A stretch of 64,000 nt of DNA, from positions 124,001-188,000 of the forward strand of contig NZ_JHVU01000018.1 of NCBI RefSeq assembly GCF_000620305.1, written 5' to 3'. The stretch is from Desulfitibacter alkalitolerans DSM 16504. Lineage in GTDB: Bacteria > Bacillota > DSM-16504 > Desulfitibacterales > Desulfitibacteraceae. Position numbers and translations under genes: made by a program. Shown here piece after piece: positions 16,853 through 26,255 of this stretch. The notes below the pieces were generated by a model. It made no database searches and was not told the origin of the DNA. It saw only the letters and a program-made list of their open reading frames with translations. The stretch's first letter is position 1; each line of letters starts with the position of its first letter.

Positions 16853-18118
16853 TTGGTTGGAGTATTATTTATAACATTTTTTACACTAGTATTGTTAGGT
16901 ATACCAGTAGCTTTTGTATTAGGAATAGCATCAACGGCCTCTCTGGTATTCGCTGGTGGTTATCCTATTACTGTAGTAATTCAGAGGATGTTTGCTGGTG
17001 TGGACTCTTTTCCTCTCATGGCTATTCCATTTTTTATGTTGGCCGGTTCCCTGATGCATAGGGGGGGTATAACAAAAAGAATTATTGACTTTGCCCTTGG
17101 GTTAGTTGGAGGAATTAAAGGAAGCTTGTCACAGGTAGTATCCATTGCAGGTGTAATTATGGGAGGCATCTCAGGCTCCGGTGTAGCAGACACTGCAGCC
17201 ATCGGATCTCTCATGGTTCCAGAAATGGCTAGAAGGGGCTATGATAAAGCTTTTTCCGCATCATTGGTAGCATGTTCTGGTAGTATTGGACTAATTATAC
17301 CTCCAAGTATTGCCTTAATACTTTATGGAGTAACAGCCCAGGTATCCATTGGAGACTTATTTTTAGCTGGTATTGTGCCCGGTTTATTAATCGGTTTAGG
17401 TTTAATGATTATGTCTTACTTCATTGCCATTAAAAACGATTATCCCATGGAAGGCAGGGTATCTGGAACGGAAAAATGGAAAAGGTTCAAGGATTCATCT
17501 TGGGCTTTAATGATGCCTATTATTATTATTTTTGGTATTAGATTTGGAATATTTACTCCTACTGAAGGTGGAGCAATTGCTTCAGTCTATGCGATTATTG
17601 TAGGAAAGTTTATATATAAAGAGCTAAGTTTTAAGGATATGCCAGATGTTTTTGCCCAGGCAGCCATTAATACAGCAGTTATATCATTTATAATTGCTAC
17701 AGCTACCTTATTTAGTTGGATTCTTGCCAGTGAACAGATCCCAAGACAGGTTGCCCAGTATATTTTGTCTATCTCTGATAACAAGTATGTTATTTTAATA
17801 CTTATAAATGCAATGTTATTAGTTGTAGGTATGTTTTTAGATAGTGGTCCGGCAATTATTTTATTAACTCCAGTATTAGTGCCCATTGCAGTTTCATTAG
17901 ATGTTAACTTAGTACAATTCGGACTAATATTAGTTATTAACGTGACAATCGGCCTGCTTACTCCTCCTGTTGGAACAGCATTATTTGTTGCCAGTAATAT
18001 TTCGGGAGTTCCCCTGGGTCAATTAAGCAAGGCCATACTGAAATTTATTGCTCTAATGCTGTTTATATTGTTACTTATAACTTACATTCCTGCTTTAACT
18101 GTATGGGCAGTACGTTAA
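16853..18118 (+). CDS. dctM: TRAP transporter large permease DctM
   Basis: 421 residues with about 11-12 membrane helices and the family segments AIPFFMLAGSLM, GGISGSGVADTAAIGSLMVPEM and IIPPSIALILYGV. It forms the transport channel, with DctQ and DctP. TTG 16853 follows AGGGGTG; translation is probably coupled to dctQ. Length is standard. The substrate cannot be read from the sequence. Confidence 0.94.
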   Translation: MVGVLFITFFTLVLLGIPVAFVLGIASTASLVFAGGYPITVVIQRMFAGVDSFPLMAIPFFMLAGSLMHRGGITKRIIDFALGLVGGIKGSLSQVVSIAGVIMGGISGSGVADTAAIGSLMVPEMARRGYDKAFSASLVACSGSIGLIIPPSIALILYGVTAQVSIGDLFLAGIVPGLLIGLGLMIMSYFIAIKNDYPMEGRVSGTEKWKRFKDSSWALMMPIIIIFGIRFGIFTPTEGGAIASVYAIIVGKFIYKELSFKDMPDVFAQAAINTAVISFIIATATLFSWILASEQIPRQVAQYILSISDNKYVILILINAMLLVVGMFLDSGPAIILLTPVLVPIAVSLDVNLVQFGLILVINVTIGLLTPPVGTALFVASNISGVPLGQLSKAILKFIALMLFILLLITYIPALTVWAVR

Positions 18119-18176
18119 GATATATATTAAGCATTACTAGTCTTGAGAATTTCAAAATGAAAGGTGAGAAAAAACC

Positions 18177-19901
18177 ATGCTAAAAAGCCAACACCTTAGA
18201 AAAGTAAACACCCAGGGAGATGGACTGCGCCTGGGAAGCGGCTGGACACCATCAGACCTTGCAAAGCCACAGGTGTTAATAGACAGTGTATTTGGAGACA
18301 GCCACCCAGGAAGCTATCACCTGGACAAATTAGTAAAATCAGCAAAAAATGGACTATACAGCGTGGGCTGCAAACCGGCAGTATACACGGTAACAGACAT
18401 GTGTGACGGAATAGCCATGGCCCATGACGGAATGAACTACTCATTACTATCAAGAGAAGTCATAGCAATGATGGTGGAAATCCATGCCCTGAGCTCACCC
18501 TTTGACGGCATCATGCTCATATCAAGCTGTGACAAATCAATACCGGCCCATCTCAAAGCATTAGCAAGACTTGACATGCCAGGGATCCATATTAGTGGTG
18601 GAGCAATGATGCCAGGACCAGACTATCTATCATCAGAAAAGCTCTATGGCTCAGGCTTCAAAGAAAAAAGAGGGGAAATCACAAGCCATGAACTGCTGGT
18701 AGAACAAATCAACTCCTGCCCAACCTGTGGAGCATGTCAATTCATGGGCACAGCCAGCACAATGCAGACCATGTCAGAAGCATTGGGCTTGAGCCTGCCG
18801 GGCAACGCCCTGATGCCGGCAAGCATCAACCAGCTGGAGCACTTATCATACAAAGCAGCAGAAAAAGTAAAAGAGCTCATGGAAAAAAGCATAACCCCAA
18901 GACAAATACTAACAAGAAAAGCCTTTGAAAACGCAATCGTCATCCATGCAGCAATCTCAGGCTCAACAAATGCAACCCTGCATATACCGGCAATAGCCCA
19001 TGAAGTAGGCCTGGACATAACAGCAGACCTGTTTGAAGAAATACACGCCAAAGTACCAGTACTAGTAAGCCTGAAAACAAGCGGCAAATGGCCCACAGAA
19101 CTTCTGTGGTTTGCAGGAGGAGTACCAGGACTAATGATGCAGCTAAAAGACTACCTGCACCTGGATGCATTGACAGTCACAGGCAAAACAGTAGGAGAAA
19201 ACCTGGAAGAATTAGAAAGAGACGGCTACTTCCAAGTGGGCAAGGGCTACCTAAGAAACTATGGCCTGACAACAGAAGAAGTAATCCAACCAATAGACAA
19301 GCCATACAAGCAGGGTGGAGGACTAGCAGTACTATACGGAAACCTGGCCACAGAAGGAGCAGTAGTAAAACACGCAGCAGTAGACCCCAAAATGCACGTC
19401 CACACAGGACCGGCAAAACCATATGACAGTGAAGAAGCAGCAGTAGAAGCAATATTATCAGGAGAAATAAAGCCTGGAGACATGATTATCATTAGATATG
19501 AGGGACCCCAGGGAGCAGGAATGCCGGAGATGCTTAGAACAACAGAAGCCATATATACAAACCCAGAACTAGTAGCAACAACAGCACTGATAACAGACGG
19601 AAGATTCTCAGGAGCAACCAGAGGACCGGCAATAGGTCACGTGTCCCCAGAAGCAGCAACAGGAGGGCCCCTGGCCCTAGTAGAAGAAGGAGACCTGATT
19701 ACAGTAAACATTCCTGCAAGGAAGCTGGAAATAGTAGGAATAGCAGGCAAAGAAACAAGTAAGGAAGAAGTTGAAAAAGTACTAGCAGAGCGTAAAAAGA
19801 ACTGGACTAGACCAGTTAAAGAGAACAAGGGTGTTCTAGGGTTATTTCAATCCATGGCCACCTCACCCATGAAGGGCGCTTATCTAAAATGGACTAAATA
19901 A
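18177..19901 (+). CDS. IlvD/Edd-family (sugar-acid) dehydratase
   Basis: 574 residues. The Fe-S dehydratase pattern is clear: TDMCDGIAMAHDGMNYS, SSCDKSIPAHL and CPTCGACQFMGTASTMQ supply the usual cluster cysteines, followed by ALGLSLPGNALMPA and the C-terminal ITDGRFSGATRGPAIGHVSPEA. The family includes dihydroxy-acid, phosphogluconate and sugar-acid dehydratases. No other branched-chain gene is near; the TRAP-kinase context favours a sugar acid (inference). Codon use is odd: strongly A- or C-ending (ACA, GCA, CTG, GGA), unlike the T-rich TRAP genes just upstream. Its stop codon lies inside the 5' arm of the terminator. Confidence 0.88.
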   Translation: MLKSQHLRKVNTQGDGLRLGSGWTPSDLAKPQVLIDSVFGDSHPGSYHLDKLVKSAKNGLYSVGCKPAVYTVTDMCDGIAMAHDGMNYSLLSREVIAMMVEIHALSSPFDGIMLISSCDKSIPAHLKALARLDMPGIHISGGAMMPGPDYLSSEKLYGSGFKEKRGEITSHELLVEQINSCPTCGACQFMGTASTMQTMSEALGLSLPGNALMPASINQLEHLSYKAAEKVKELMEKSITPRQILTRKAFENAIVIHAAISGSTNATLHIPAIAHEVGLDITADLFEEIHAKVPVLVSLKTSGKWPTELLWFAGGVPGLMMQLKDYLHLDALTVTGKTVGENLEELERDGYFQVGKGYLRNYGLTTEEVIQPIDKPYKQGGGLAVLYGNLATEGAVVKHAAVDPKMHVHTGPAKPYDSEEAAVEAILSGEIKPGDMIIIRYEGPQGAGMPEMLRTTEAIYTNPELVATTALITDGRFSGATRGPAIGHVSPEAATGGPLALVEEGDLITVNIPARKLEIVGIAGKETSKEEVEKVLAERKKNWTRPVKENKGVLGLFQSMATSPMKGAYLKWTK

Positions 19902-19931
19902 GACAATTGAATAGTTAATCTGTCTTATTTT
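19896..19931 (+). terminator. Terminator of the catabolic operon
   Basis: Perfect ten-base stem AAATAAGACA/TGTCTTATTT with a 15-base loop and following T. It overlaps the dehydratase stop codon. Confidence 0.85.
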
Positions 19932-19954
19932 TTAGAGGTGCATAACTGGCATTT
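19919..19954 (+). repeat. 36-nt flanking repeat, right copy
   Basis: Counterpart of 11639-11674, with about five differences. It lies directly after the dehydratase gene. Confidence 0.7.
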
Positions 19955-20007
19955 TGGTGCTAAGCAATTGATATATAGCCTAAATCTCCTCAACCATATA
20001 TATATAT

Positions 20008-20054
20008 AAAGAAGAAAGAGGGTATTCATGTGAATAGACCTCTTTCTTCTTTTT
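20008..20054. terminator. Bidirectional terminator
   Basis: AAAGAAGAAAGAGG / CCTCTTTCTTCTTT with a 16-nt central part, between convergent genes. It has a T-run on both strands. Confidence 0.88.
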
Positions 20055-20080
20055 GAAGCCTAGCAGTATATATTGTATAC

Positions 20081-21160
20081 CTATGGTTTCACCCTCTTAC
20101 ATACCTCTGCCATTACAATGAAGTTGTCTACAGTTTTAGGCATGAATAGTCCTGAAGCAGTGCCTCCCAGGATGTAGCCTCCACCCCTGCCGGCAGCTTC
20201 TATACATTCCAAACTAAGCCTTTCAACTTCCTCCTTTGAAGCTCTAGAAAGGACATTCATATCATCAATGTTGCCTACCAGGCACATTTTATCACCAAGA
20301 CGCTCTTTGACAACCTTAAGATCCACATCTCCTAATGGCGGCGCTTCTAAAGGATCTAAAGCATCAGGGCCTATTTCAATGATATCATCTATTACATCCA
20401 TCATTTTATCATGCATGTGCATGTAGGCTATCCCTCCACATTCGTGGATAGTGTCTACCAGCTGCTTATCATACTTTACAATTATATCCTTGAAGAAGTG
20501 AGGCGGTAATACCCTGGGAGATGCATACTCTGCACCAATTATTCGCCAAACCTTTACCCCTAATTTGCTTGCATTCCTGATTACATCACAAGCCCTTATT
20601 ACAAGTGCATCTAATAAGCTGGTAATCAGCTCCTTGTTGCTAAAAGTTTGAATAAGGTTCTCTTCAGTACCAAAGTAATATGCAGGACAATAGAAGGGAT
20701 TAGATATTTCCCCAAGAACAAGCCCTTGTGTACCAATGTAGCTCTCCCATTTATAAAAGTTTTCCATGGGCGGATCAAGGGGTTTATAGGGAATGGAGAG
20801 GAACTTTTCCACATCCTCTGGAGTTTTGAAGAGATGTTCAACATACCAATCAATATGATCTCCAGTTGGTTTTATTGTGGCAGTTAAGTCTCCCTTGGGA
20901 GTGTGAATCACTTCTCTTATGTTGCCATCTGGTGTAGAAAATCTTTTGCTGATATTATGCGGCACACCTCCAATCCAGGTTTCAGCCTTGCTTCCGGGAC
21001 GTACAGCCACCATAATATCGGTATGCTCTACAAGCCTGTCAGCATAATCCTTTGGAGCAAGTCCAAACCAGGCATCAAAAACAAATGGTGAGCATGGTAT
21101 TCTGTCTGATTCCATAAATTGCAGGGTTCTTAAAATTCTTTCCTTTGAGGTTAATTCCAT
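20081..21160 (-). CDS. Uroporphyrinogen decarboxylase-like (methyltransferase family) protein
   Basis: 359 residues with the UroD fold: KERILRTLQFMESDRIP at the start, GEISNPFYCP in the middle, and the C-terminal YMHMHDKMMDVIDDIIEIGPDALDPLEAPPLGDVDLKVVKERLGDKMCLVGNID region (landmarks HMHDK, DPLE, GNID). True UroD makes haem precursors, but in anaerobes many members are corrinoid-dependent methyltransferases. No corrinoid protein or haem gene is near, so the substrate is open. It lies 21 bases after a GntR regulator in the same direction, implying co-regulation by it. GGAGAG precedes ATG 21160. Confidence 0.85.
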   Translation of the reverse strand: MELTSKERILRTLQFMESDRIPCSPFVFDAWFGLAPKDYADRLVEHTDIMVAVRPGSKAETWIGGVPHNISKRFSTPDGNIREVIHTPKGDLTATIKPTGDHIDWYVEHLFKTPEDVEKFLSIPYKPLDPPMENFYKWESYIGTQGLVLGEISNPFYCPAYYFGTEENLIQTFSNKELITSLLDALVIRACDVIRNASKLGVKVWRIIGAEYASPRVLPPHFFKDIIVKYDKQLVDTIHECGGIAYMHMHDKMMDVIDDIIEIGPDALDPLEAPPLGDVDLKVVKERLGDKMCLVGNIDDMNVLSRASKEEVERLSLECIEAAGRGGGYILGGTASGLFMPKTVDNFIVMAEVCKRVKP

Positions 21161-21181
21161 AATCTCTCTCCTCTTGTGATA

Positions 21182-21847
21182 TTAGTGCTTGCACACGGAT
21201 AGTAACAGTTTTTTAGCATTGCTTAAATGTTGGTTCATTGCCATATAGGCTTCCCAGGGCTGCCCAGCTTTCATTTTTTCATAAATTTCATAATGCTCAT
21301 TTACCGTTTCACGCATTCGTCCTTCAGTTTTTAATGTATCCATACACAATCTATATACGCGAATACGAAGATCGTCAAAGGTTTCTACAAATTTATTGTT
21401 ATTAACAAAATTGATTATATGCCTATGGAATAACTCATCTACCTCAGTAAACCTATAGCTGTTCATGTACCCTGCTGCCTCTTTCTGTGTATCAATTAGG
21501 GTATAGAGTGAGTTCAACAAATCTTGTGCTGCATGGCTGTTGACTTCCCTTGCTATGGATACAACACAAAAGCCCTCTATTGCCTGGCGAATTTGAAAGG
21601 TGCTTTCAATATCTGCTGGAGATATTTCCTTAACAATAATTCCCTTGGATGGTAGAGTTTCCAGCAGGCCTTCCTGCCTAATCTGCAGTATTGCTTCTCT
21701 TACAGGGGTTCGAGATACCCCTAAAAAATCTGCAAACCACTGCTCAGAATAAATTCTTCCTGCTTCTATTTCGCCCTTGAGAATTGCTTTTTTTAAGTAG
21801 CTGTAGGCTTGTTCTTTTAAGGTAGTTTTTGATATAAATTGGTTCAT
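21182..21847 (-). CDS. GntR/FCD-family transcriptional regulator
   Basis: 221 residues. The N-terminal winged helix has LKEQAYSYLKKAILKGEI and the recognition part DFLGVSRTPVREAILQIRQEGLL. The C-terminal FCD ligand domain (about 85-215) shows FHRHII and a conserved His/Asp set. FCD regulators respond to small carboxylates. The gene has AAGGAGG at good spacing and a perfect palindrome directly upstream, so autoregulation of the gntR-uroD-like pair is likely. Confidence 0.92.
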   Translation of the reverse strand: MNQFISKTTLKEQAYSYLKKAILKGEIEAGRIYSEQWFADFLGVSRTPVREAILQIRQEGLLETLPSKGIIVKEISPADIESTFQIRQAIEGFCVVSIAREVNSHAAQDLLNSLYTLIDTQKEAAGYMNSYRFTEVDELFHRHIINFVNNNKFVETFDDLRIRVYRLCMDTLKTEGRMRETVNEHYEIYEKMKAGQPWEAYMAMNQHLSNAKKLLLSVCKH

Positions 21848-21862
21848 CTAACAACCTCCTTA

Positions 21863-21882
21863 CCATGCAGTATACTGCATGG
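21863..21882. promoter_or_regulatory. Palindromic operator of the GntR regulator
   Basis: Perfect 20-base palindrome CCATGCAGTA/TACTGCATGG, 15 nt upstream of the gntR start codon and next to its ribosome site. The TAxTA-type centre fits FCD-GntR operators. A half-similar ATGCAGTATAT lies at 22933. Confidence 0.75.
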
Positions 21883-22040
21883 GGAATACTGCTGTCAATG
21901 TATTAGAAACTTTTTAGTTACAGGTTATTTACAGAAATTTATTCTGCTTATATGTTGTTATATTGCAGCTATTGGGAAGGAAGGAGGTGTTCTGTGCAGA
22001 AATATTAAACTAAGAAAAAAGCAGAAAAGGTGATATACTA

Positions 22041-22931
22041 ATGCTTTCTCAAGATGAACTGGCTTATATTTTAGAAAAGGCATATATACCCGAGCATTTG
22101 CCAGGTTACTTTCAGACCTTTTCCAAAATGGAAGCTTTTATAGAAGATAAGCTTCTATATTATAAGCTTGAAGATGTGATAAGCTTCATTGGGTATCCTC
22201 TAGGAGCAGTTGAACTTTATTTAGTGAATCAGAATAGGGATAGAGCATATAAAGAAATGTCTGTTGTGCTGGAGAAGGTAGTGGAGAAATACAAGCCTAA
22301 AGAAGTAAAAATTATAGCACCAATAGAACCTCCTTTAAAAGGCTACAAGCTAGAAAATACCACTGTGGAAAGGGACAGCTACTCTGTTTTAGATGTACAA
22401 AACCTAAGGATACCATCTAAAGTCAAAAATATGGTTAGCAGGGCCGGCAGGGAGCTGGAAATCACCATCAGCAGGGATTTTTCCATACATAACCACAAGC
22501 TGCTTTTGGAGTTTTTAAAGCAAAAGAGGCTTTCTGATACAGCAAGCAGCTTTTTCCACCATATCCCTGATTATATTGCCCATTCTGAGAGTGCTGTGGT
22601 CATTAACGCATACAGGTCAGGACGAAGAACAATGGATGAGCTTTTGGGGTACAACATAGTGGATTTCAGCCACGGTGGCTTTTGTTTCTATCTTTTCAAC
22701 ATCACTGGAGATGAGGAGGACCACGTGCCCGGAACCTCTGACCTCCTTCTATATGAAATGGTGCAATTAGCGAAAAAGAAAGGCAAGAAGTACATTAACA
22801 TGGGCCTGGGAATTAATAAGGGCATTAAAAAATTCAAGGAAAAGTGGGGGGCAAAAAACCTTATAGGCTATAATTTTATGTCCTATCAAAAAACTGCTCC
22901 CTGGTTTGCATTTTTTTACTCAAGGAAATAA
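22041..22931 (+). CDS. GNAT/FemAB-like acyltransferase-fold protein (uncertain)
   Basis: 296 residues, no signal peptide or membrane helix. The C-terminal third, with DFSHGGFCFYLFN, GTSDLLLYEMVQLAKKKGKKYINMGLGINKG and IKKFKEKWGA, resembles the acyl-donor domain of GNAT or DUF2156-type aminoacyltransferases, where a KxKWG segment ends the domain. The N-terminal half resembles nothing I know. It is divergent from the gntR operon and could be controlled by the same operator region. AAAAGG lies before ATG 22041. The fold call is tentative; the function is unknown. Confidence 0.6.
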   Translation: MLSQDELAYILEKAYIPEHLPGYFQTFSKMEAFIEDKLLYYKLEDVISFIGYPLGAVELYLVNQNRDRAYKEMSVVLEKVVEKYKPKEVKIIAPIEPPLKGYKLENTTVERDSYSVLDVQNLRIPSKVKNMVSRAGRELEITISRDFSIHNHKLLLEFLKQKRLSDTASSFFHHIPDYIAHSESAVVINAYRSGRRTMDELLGYNIVDFSHGGFCFYLFNITGDEEDHVPGTSDLLLYEMVQLAKKKGKKYINMGLGINKGIKKFKEKWGAKNLIGYNFMSYQKTAPWFAFFYSRK

Positions 22932-22972
22932 ATATGCAGTATATTTCTGCGCTGATAGTTAGAAAAAGGCCG

Positions 22973-23011
22973 GCCAGGGTAACTGAGATAATTATCCTAT
23001 GGGCCGGCCCC
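22973..23011. terminator. Bidirectional terminator
   Basis: GGCCGGCC ... GGGCCGGCCC arms with a further imperfect stem inside (AGGGTAA/TTATCCT), between the convergent acyltransferase-like and transketolase genes. Confidence 0.75.
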
Positions 23012-23050
23012 TTCTTAGCATTGTAAACTGGTTTTTAGAAGATGCTTAAT

Positions 23051-25045
23051 TTAGTTAGCAAATAGTCCAACTGCTTTTTCCACTATATTGCTAACGGAAA
23101 ATCCCATGTGCTCCAGTAAAACCCTGCCTGGTGCAGAAGCACCAAAGCTATCTATGCCAATGATGATGCCCTTATCACCAACAAAGTCTCTCCAACCTAA
23201 TGAGCTTCCAGCTTCAACAGATATTCTCCTTGAAACTGAGGCTGGAATAATACCTTCCCTATAGTTAATCGGCTGCTCTTTGAACAGTTCCCAGCTCATC
23301 ATACTGACAACTCGTGCATCAATGCTTTTGTTCCACAGCTCTTTTTGGGCCTCAAGGGCCAAGGCCACCTCTGAACCGGTAGCCAGGATTATCAGGTCCG
23401 GGCTTGTACCCTTTTCCCTCCCAATAATATACGCGCCTTTTTGTGCTTCCATTGAGCTATTTTCCAGGATAGGCAGATTCTGCCTGGTTAGGATAATAGC
23501 TGTTGGCCCATCCTGCCTTTCCAGGGCAGTCAACCATGCTGCAGTTGTCTCTCTAGCATCACAGGGGCGGAGTACATGCATATTGGGAATTGCCCTTAAG
23601 GCTATCAGGTGCTCGATTGGTTGATGGGTAGGACCATCCTCTCCAACTCCTAGTGAATCATGTGTAAATACATAAATCACAGGTAGACCCATTAGGGCAG
23701 CAAGCCTTATAGAAGGCTTCATGTAATCAAAAAATACAAAGAAGGTTGAACCAAATACCCTGAAGCCTCCATGAAGGGCCATGCCATTTAGGATGCCTGC
23801 CATGGCATGCTCTCTAATGCCAAAAAACAGGTTGCTGCCTTCAGGAGTGTGGGCCTGAAAGTCACCCATATTTTTTAGATAGGTTTTTGTTGAAGCATTA
23901 AGATCTGCTGAGCCTCCAACAAGGTTGGGCAGATAATTAGTAAGCTTATTCATGACCTGACCGGATGCACTGCGGGTGGCAATGGGCTTATCTTCAAAAT
24001 TCCAAAGCTCACTATCCTGCAGCAGCTGGTCAGGCAATTTATTTAAATGCCAGGTCTCCCATTCCCTTGCTAACCCGGGATATGCTTGCTTGTAGTTGGA
24101 AAATAATTGCTTCCATTCCTGAGAATATGAATTAAGCTTATTTGTCAGCTGAAAAAAGTGCTGCCTAACTTCTTCAGGCACATGGAATTCCTGGGTGTAA
24201 TGCCAGCCTAGATTCTTTTTAAGGCCTGCCAGCTCCTCCCTGCCCAGGGGAGCACCATGCACATCAGCCTTGCCCTGTTTGGTGGGGCTTCCATAGCCAA
24301 TGATGGTTTTTAGCATAATGAGAGCAGGTCTTTCACTATCCTTTTTTGCTTCTTTCAAGGCTGCTAATATTGCTGCTGTATCATTACCATCCTGGACATT
24401 AATAACCTGCCAGCCGTAGGCCTTAAACCTCATGCCCACATCCTCAGTGAAGGTTAGGGATGTATGGCCATCTATGGTAATGGTGTTGTCGTCATATATA
24501 CATATGAGCTTGCCCAGCTTTAAATGTCCTGCCAGGGAGGCAGCCTCTGAACTGATACCCTCCATCAGATCTCCATCACTTGTAAAGATGTATGTATAAT
24601 GATCTACAATTTCATACCCATCACGGTTAAACCGTGCAGCCAGCCTTTTTTCTGCAACGGCCATACCTACTCCATTGGCAAAGCCCTGACCCAGGGGGCC
24701 TGTTGTAGTTTCTACTCCCACTGTATGTCCGTATTCAGGGTGTCCGGGGGTTTTACTCCCTAATTGACGAAAACTTTTAATGTCTTCCATGGTCAGGCCA
24801 TAGTCAAATAAATGCAGCAGGGAATAAAGGAGCATGGAGCCATGGCCGGCAGAGAGAATAAACCTGTCCCTGTTAGGCCATTTGGGATCATGGGGGCTGT
24901 GCTTTAATACCTGGGACCATAAAACATACCCTGCTGGAGCCAGACCCAGGGGAAGACCTGGATGACCAGAGTTTGCCTTTTCAACTGCCTCTGCAGACAG
25001 AACGCGAATAGTATTTATTGATAGCTGCTGCTCAATGGTTGTCAT
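23051..25045 (-). CDS. tkt: Transketolase
   Basis: 664 residues, full length. Transfers two-carbon units between sugar phosphates in the pentose phosphate pathway with thiamine diphosphate. Motifs: [12 protein letters not shown] at the start, [27 protein letters not shown], the ThDP-binding GDGDLMEG-like [13 protein letters not shown], and the pyrimidine-domain FGIREHAM. A good GGAGG lies before ATG 25045. A longer upstream reading frame is not supported. It stands alone between terminators. Confidence 0.96.
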   Translation of the reverse strand: MTTIEQQLSINTIRVLSAEAVEKANSGHPGLPLGLAPAGYVLWSQVLKHSPHDPKWPNRDRFILSAGHGSMLLYSLLHLFDYGLTMEDIKSFRQLGSKTPGHPEYGHTVGVETTTGPLGQGFANGVGMAVAEKRLAARFNRDGYEIVDHYTYIFTSDGDLMEGISSEAASLAGHLKLGKLICIYDDNTITIDGHTSLTFTEDVGMRFKAYGWQVINVQDGNDTAAILAALKEAKKDSERPALIMLKTIIGYGSPTKQGKADVHGAPLGREELAGLKKNLGWHYTQEFHVPEEVRQHFFQLTNKLNSYSQEWKQLFSNYKQAYPGLAREWETWHLNKLPDQLLQDSELWNFEDKPIATRSASGQVMNKLTNYLPNLVGGSADLNASTKTYLKNMGDFQAHTPEGSNLFFGIREHAMAGILNGMALHGGFRVFGSTFFVFFDYMKPSIRLAALMGLPVIYVFTHDSLGVGEDGPTHQPIEHLIALRAIPNMHVLRPCDARETTAAWLTALERQDGPTAIILTRQNLPILENSSMEAQKGAYIIGREKGTSPDLIILATGSEVALALEAQKELWNKSIDARVVSMMSWELFKEQPINYREGIIPASVSRRISVEAGSSLGWRDFVGDKGIIIGIDSFGASAPGRVLLEHMGFSVSNIVEKAVGLFAN

Positions 25046-25229
25046 AAATAACCTCCTTGGGAAGATAATTAGTCCTAGTGCTATTATACACATATATCAT
25101 GGTTTTTCCAGCATTACCAAAACTGCCATTGTTAAATCCAAGGTATTCTTAGATATTAGGAACATGTCCTTTGCATTTATAAAGCTGTCAGCAGCAACCA
25201 CCGTCATGTATTAAAACTACATAATATAA

Positions 25230-25255
25230 ACTCCCGCTTCAAAAAAAGCAGGAGT
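25230..25255 (-). terminator. Terminator of the nad operon
   Basis: On the minus strand: ACTCCTGC, loop, GCGGGAGT followed by T-rich sequence. It lies between nadC and transketolase. Confidence 0.65.
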
Positions 25256-25299
25256 CCAAACAAGCCAATTTAATTCCATACCGTCCAGTTTAGCTGCTA

Positions 25300-26136
25300 T
25301 TAATCTAATTCCAGGCTGATGTCCAGTGACTTTACCGAATGGGTTAATTCTCCCACAGAGATTATGTTTACACCTGTTGCTGCAACTTTTTTAACAGTAT
25401 CCATGGTAATTCCACCTGATGCCTCAACTAATGCCTTGCCATTTACTAGCTCCACAGCTCTAACCATGAGATCTAGAGGCATGTTGTCCAGCATTATAAT
25501 ATCTGCCTTGTTGTCAAGGGCTTCCTGAACCATATTAAGATTTTCTGTTTCCACTTCAATTTTAACAGTAAAGGGGAGTTGTGCTCTTAATATGGCCACT
25601 GCCCTGGTGATGCTGCCTGCTGCTTTAATATGGTTGTCCTTGAGCATTACTGCATCATAGAGTCCAAAGCGATGATTGCTGCCGCCACCTGCTTTGACAG
25701 CATATTTTTCAAGTATTCTTAAACCTGGGGTGGTTTTTCTTGTATCTACAATCTTTACGGGATAGCCTATAGTTTCCTGGACATAACCATGGGTTTTAGT
25801 TGCAATGCCAGACAGACGCTGCAGAAAATTTAATGCGACCCTTTCACCAGATAGAATTGCCCGGAGTGAACCGGAAAAGCGGGCCAATATCATTCCAGGA
25901 CTGACATATTCTCCATCGTTTATTAACTCTTCCCAGGTCATACCTGGATCAAGGCTTTCAAAAACCATTTTTGCAACTGGCAGACCAGCTATAACACCCT
26001 CACCTTTTGCCAGAAGATAACCCTGGCCCAAGGTATCTGGAGGAAAAAGGCTAAAGGTAGTAAGATCGGTGTGACCCACATCCTCTGCAATTGCTTGAGC
26101 AACTATTTTCCGTACCTGACAATTGTTGATATCCAT
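25300..26136 (-). CDS. nadC: Quinolinate phosphoribosyltransferase (NadC)
   Basis: 278 residues. Converts quinolinate and PRPP to nicotinate mononucleotide, releasing CO2. Motifs: AIAEDVGHTDLTT, ERVALNFLQRLSGIAT, VDTRKTTPGLRILEKYAVKAGGGSNHR, LKDNHI and the VEASGGI segment near the C-terminus. Length is normal. GGAGGT precedes the start. Last of the nadA-nadB-nadC set, 119 bases after nadB. Confidence 0.97.
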   Translation of the reverse strand: MDINNCQVRKIVAQAIAEDVGHTDLTTFSLFPPDTLGQGYLLAKGEGVIAGLPVAKMVFESLDPGMTWEELINDGEYVSPGMILARFSGSLRAILSGERVALNFLQRLSGIATKTHGYVQETIGYPVKIVDTRKTTPGLRILEKYAVKAGGGSNHRFGLYDAVMLKDNHIKAAGSITRAVAILRAQLPFTVKIEVETENLNMVQEALDNKADIIMLDNMPLDLMVRAVELVNGKALVEASGGITMDTVKKVAATGVNIISVGELTHSVKSLDISLELD

Positions 26137-26255
26137 AATAATATTACCTCCCCCTGAGATTTGCTCACAGTTCTAGCCATGGCTGTTTCTTGTTTCTTTA
26201 AAGAATAGCTAGCTTTACATGGGTTCAGCTATGCCAAGAAGTTGGCAAATATTCC

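Noticed and set aside
18196-19828. Several long minus- and plus-strand ORFs inside the dehydratase
   Set aside because: They result from its skewed codon use; none has a plausible family or ribosome site.
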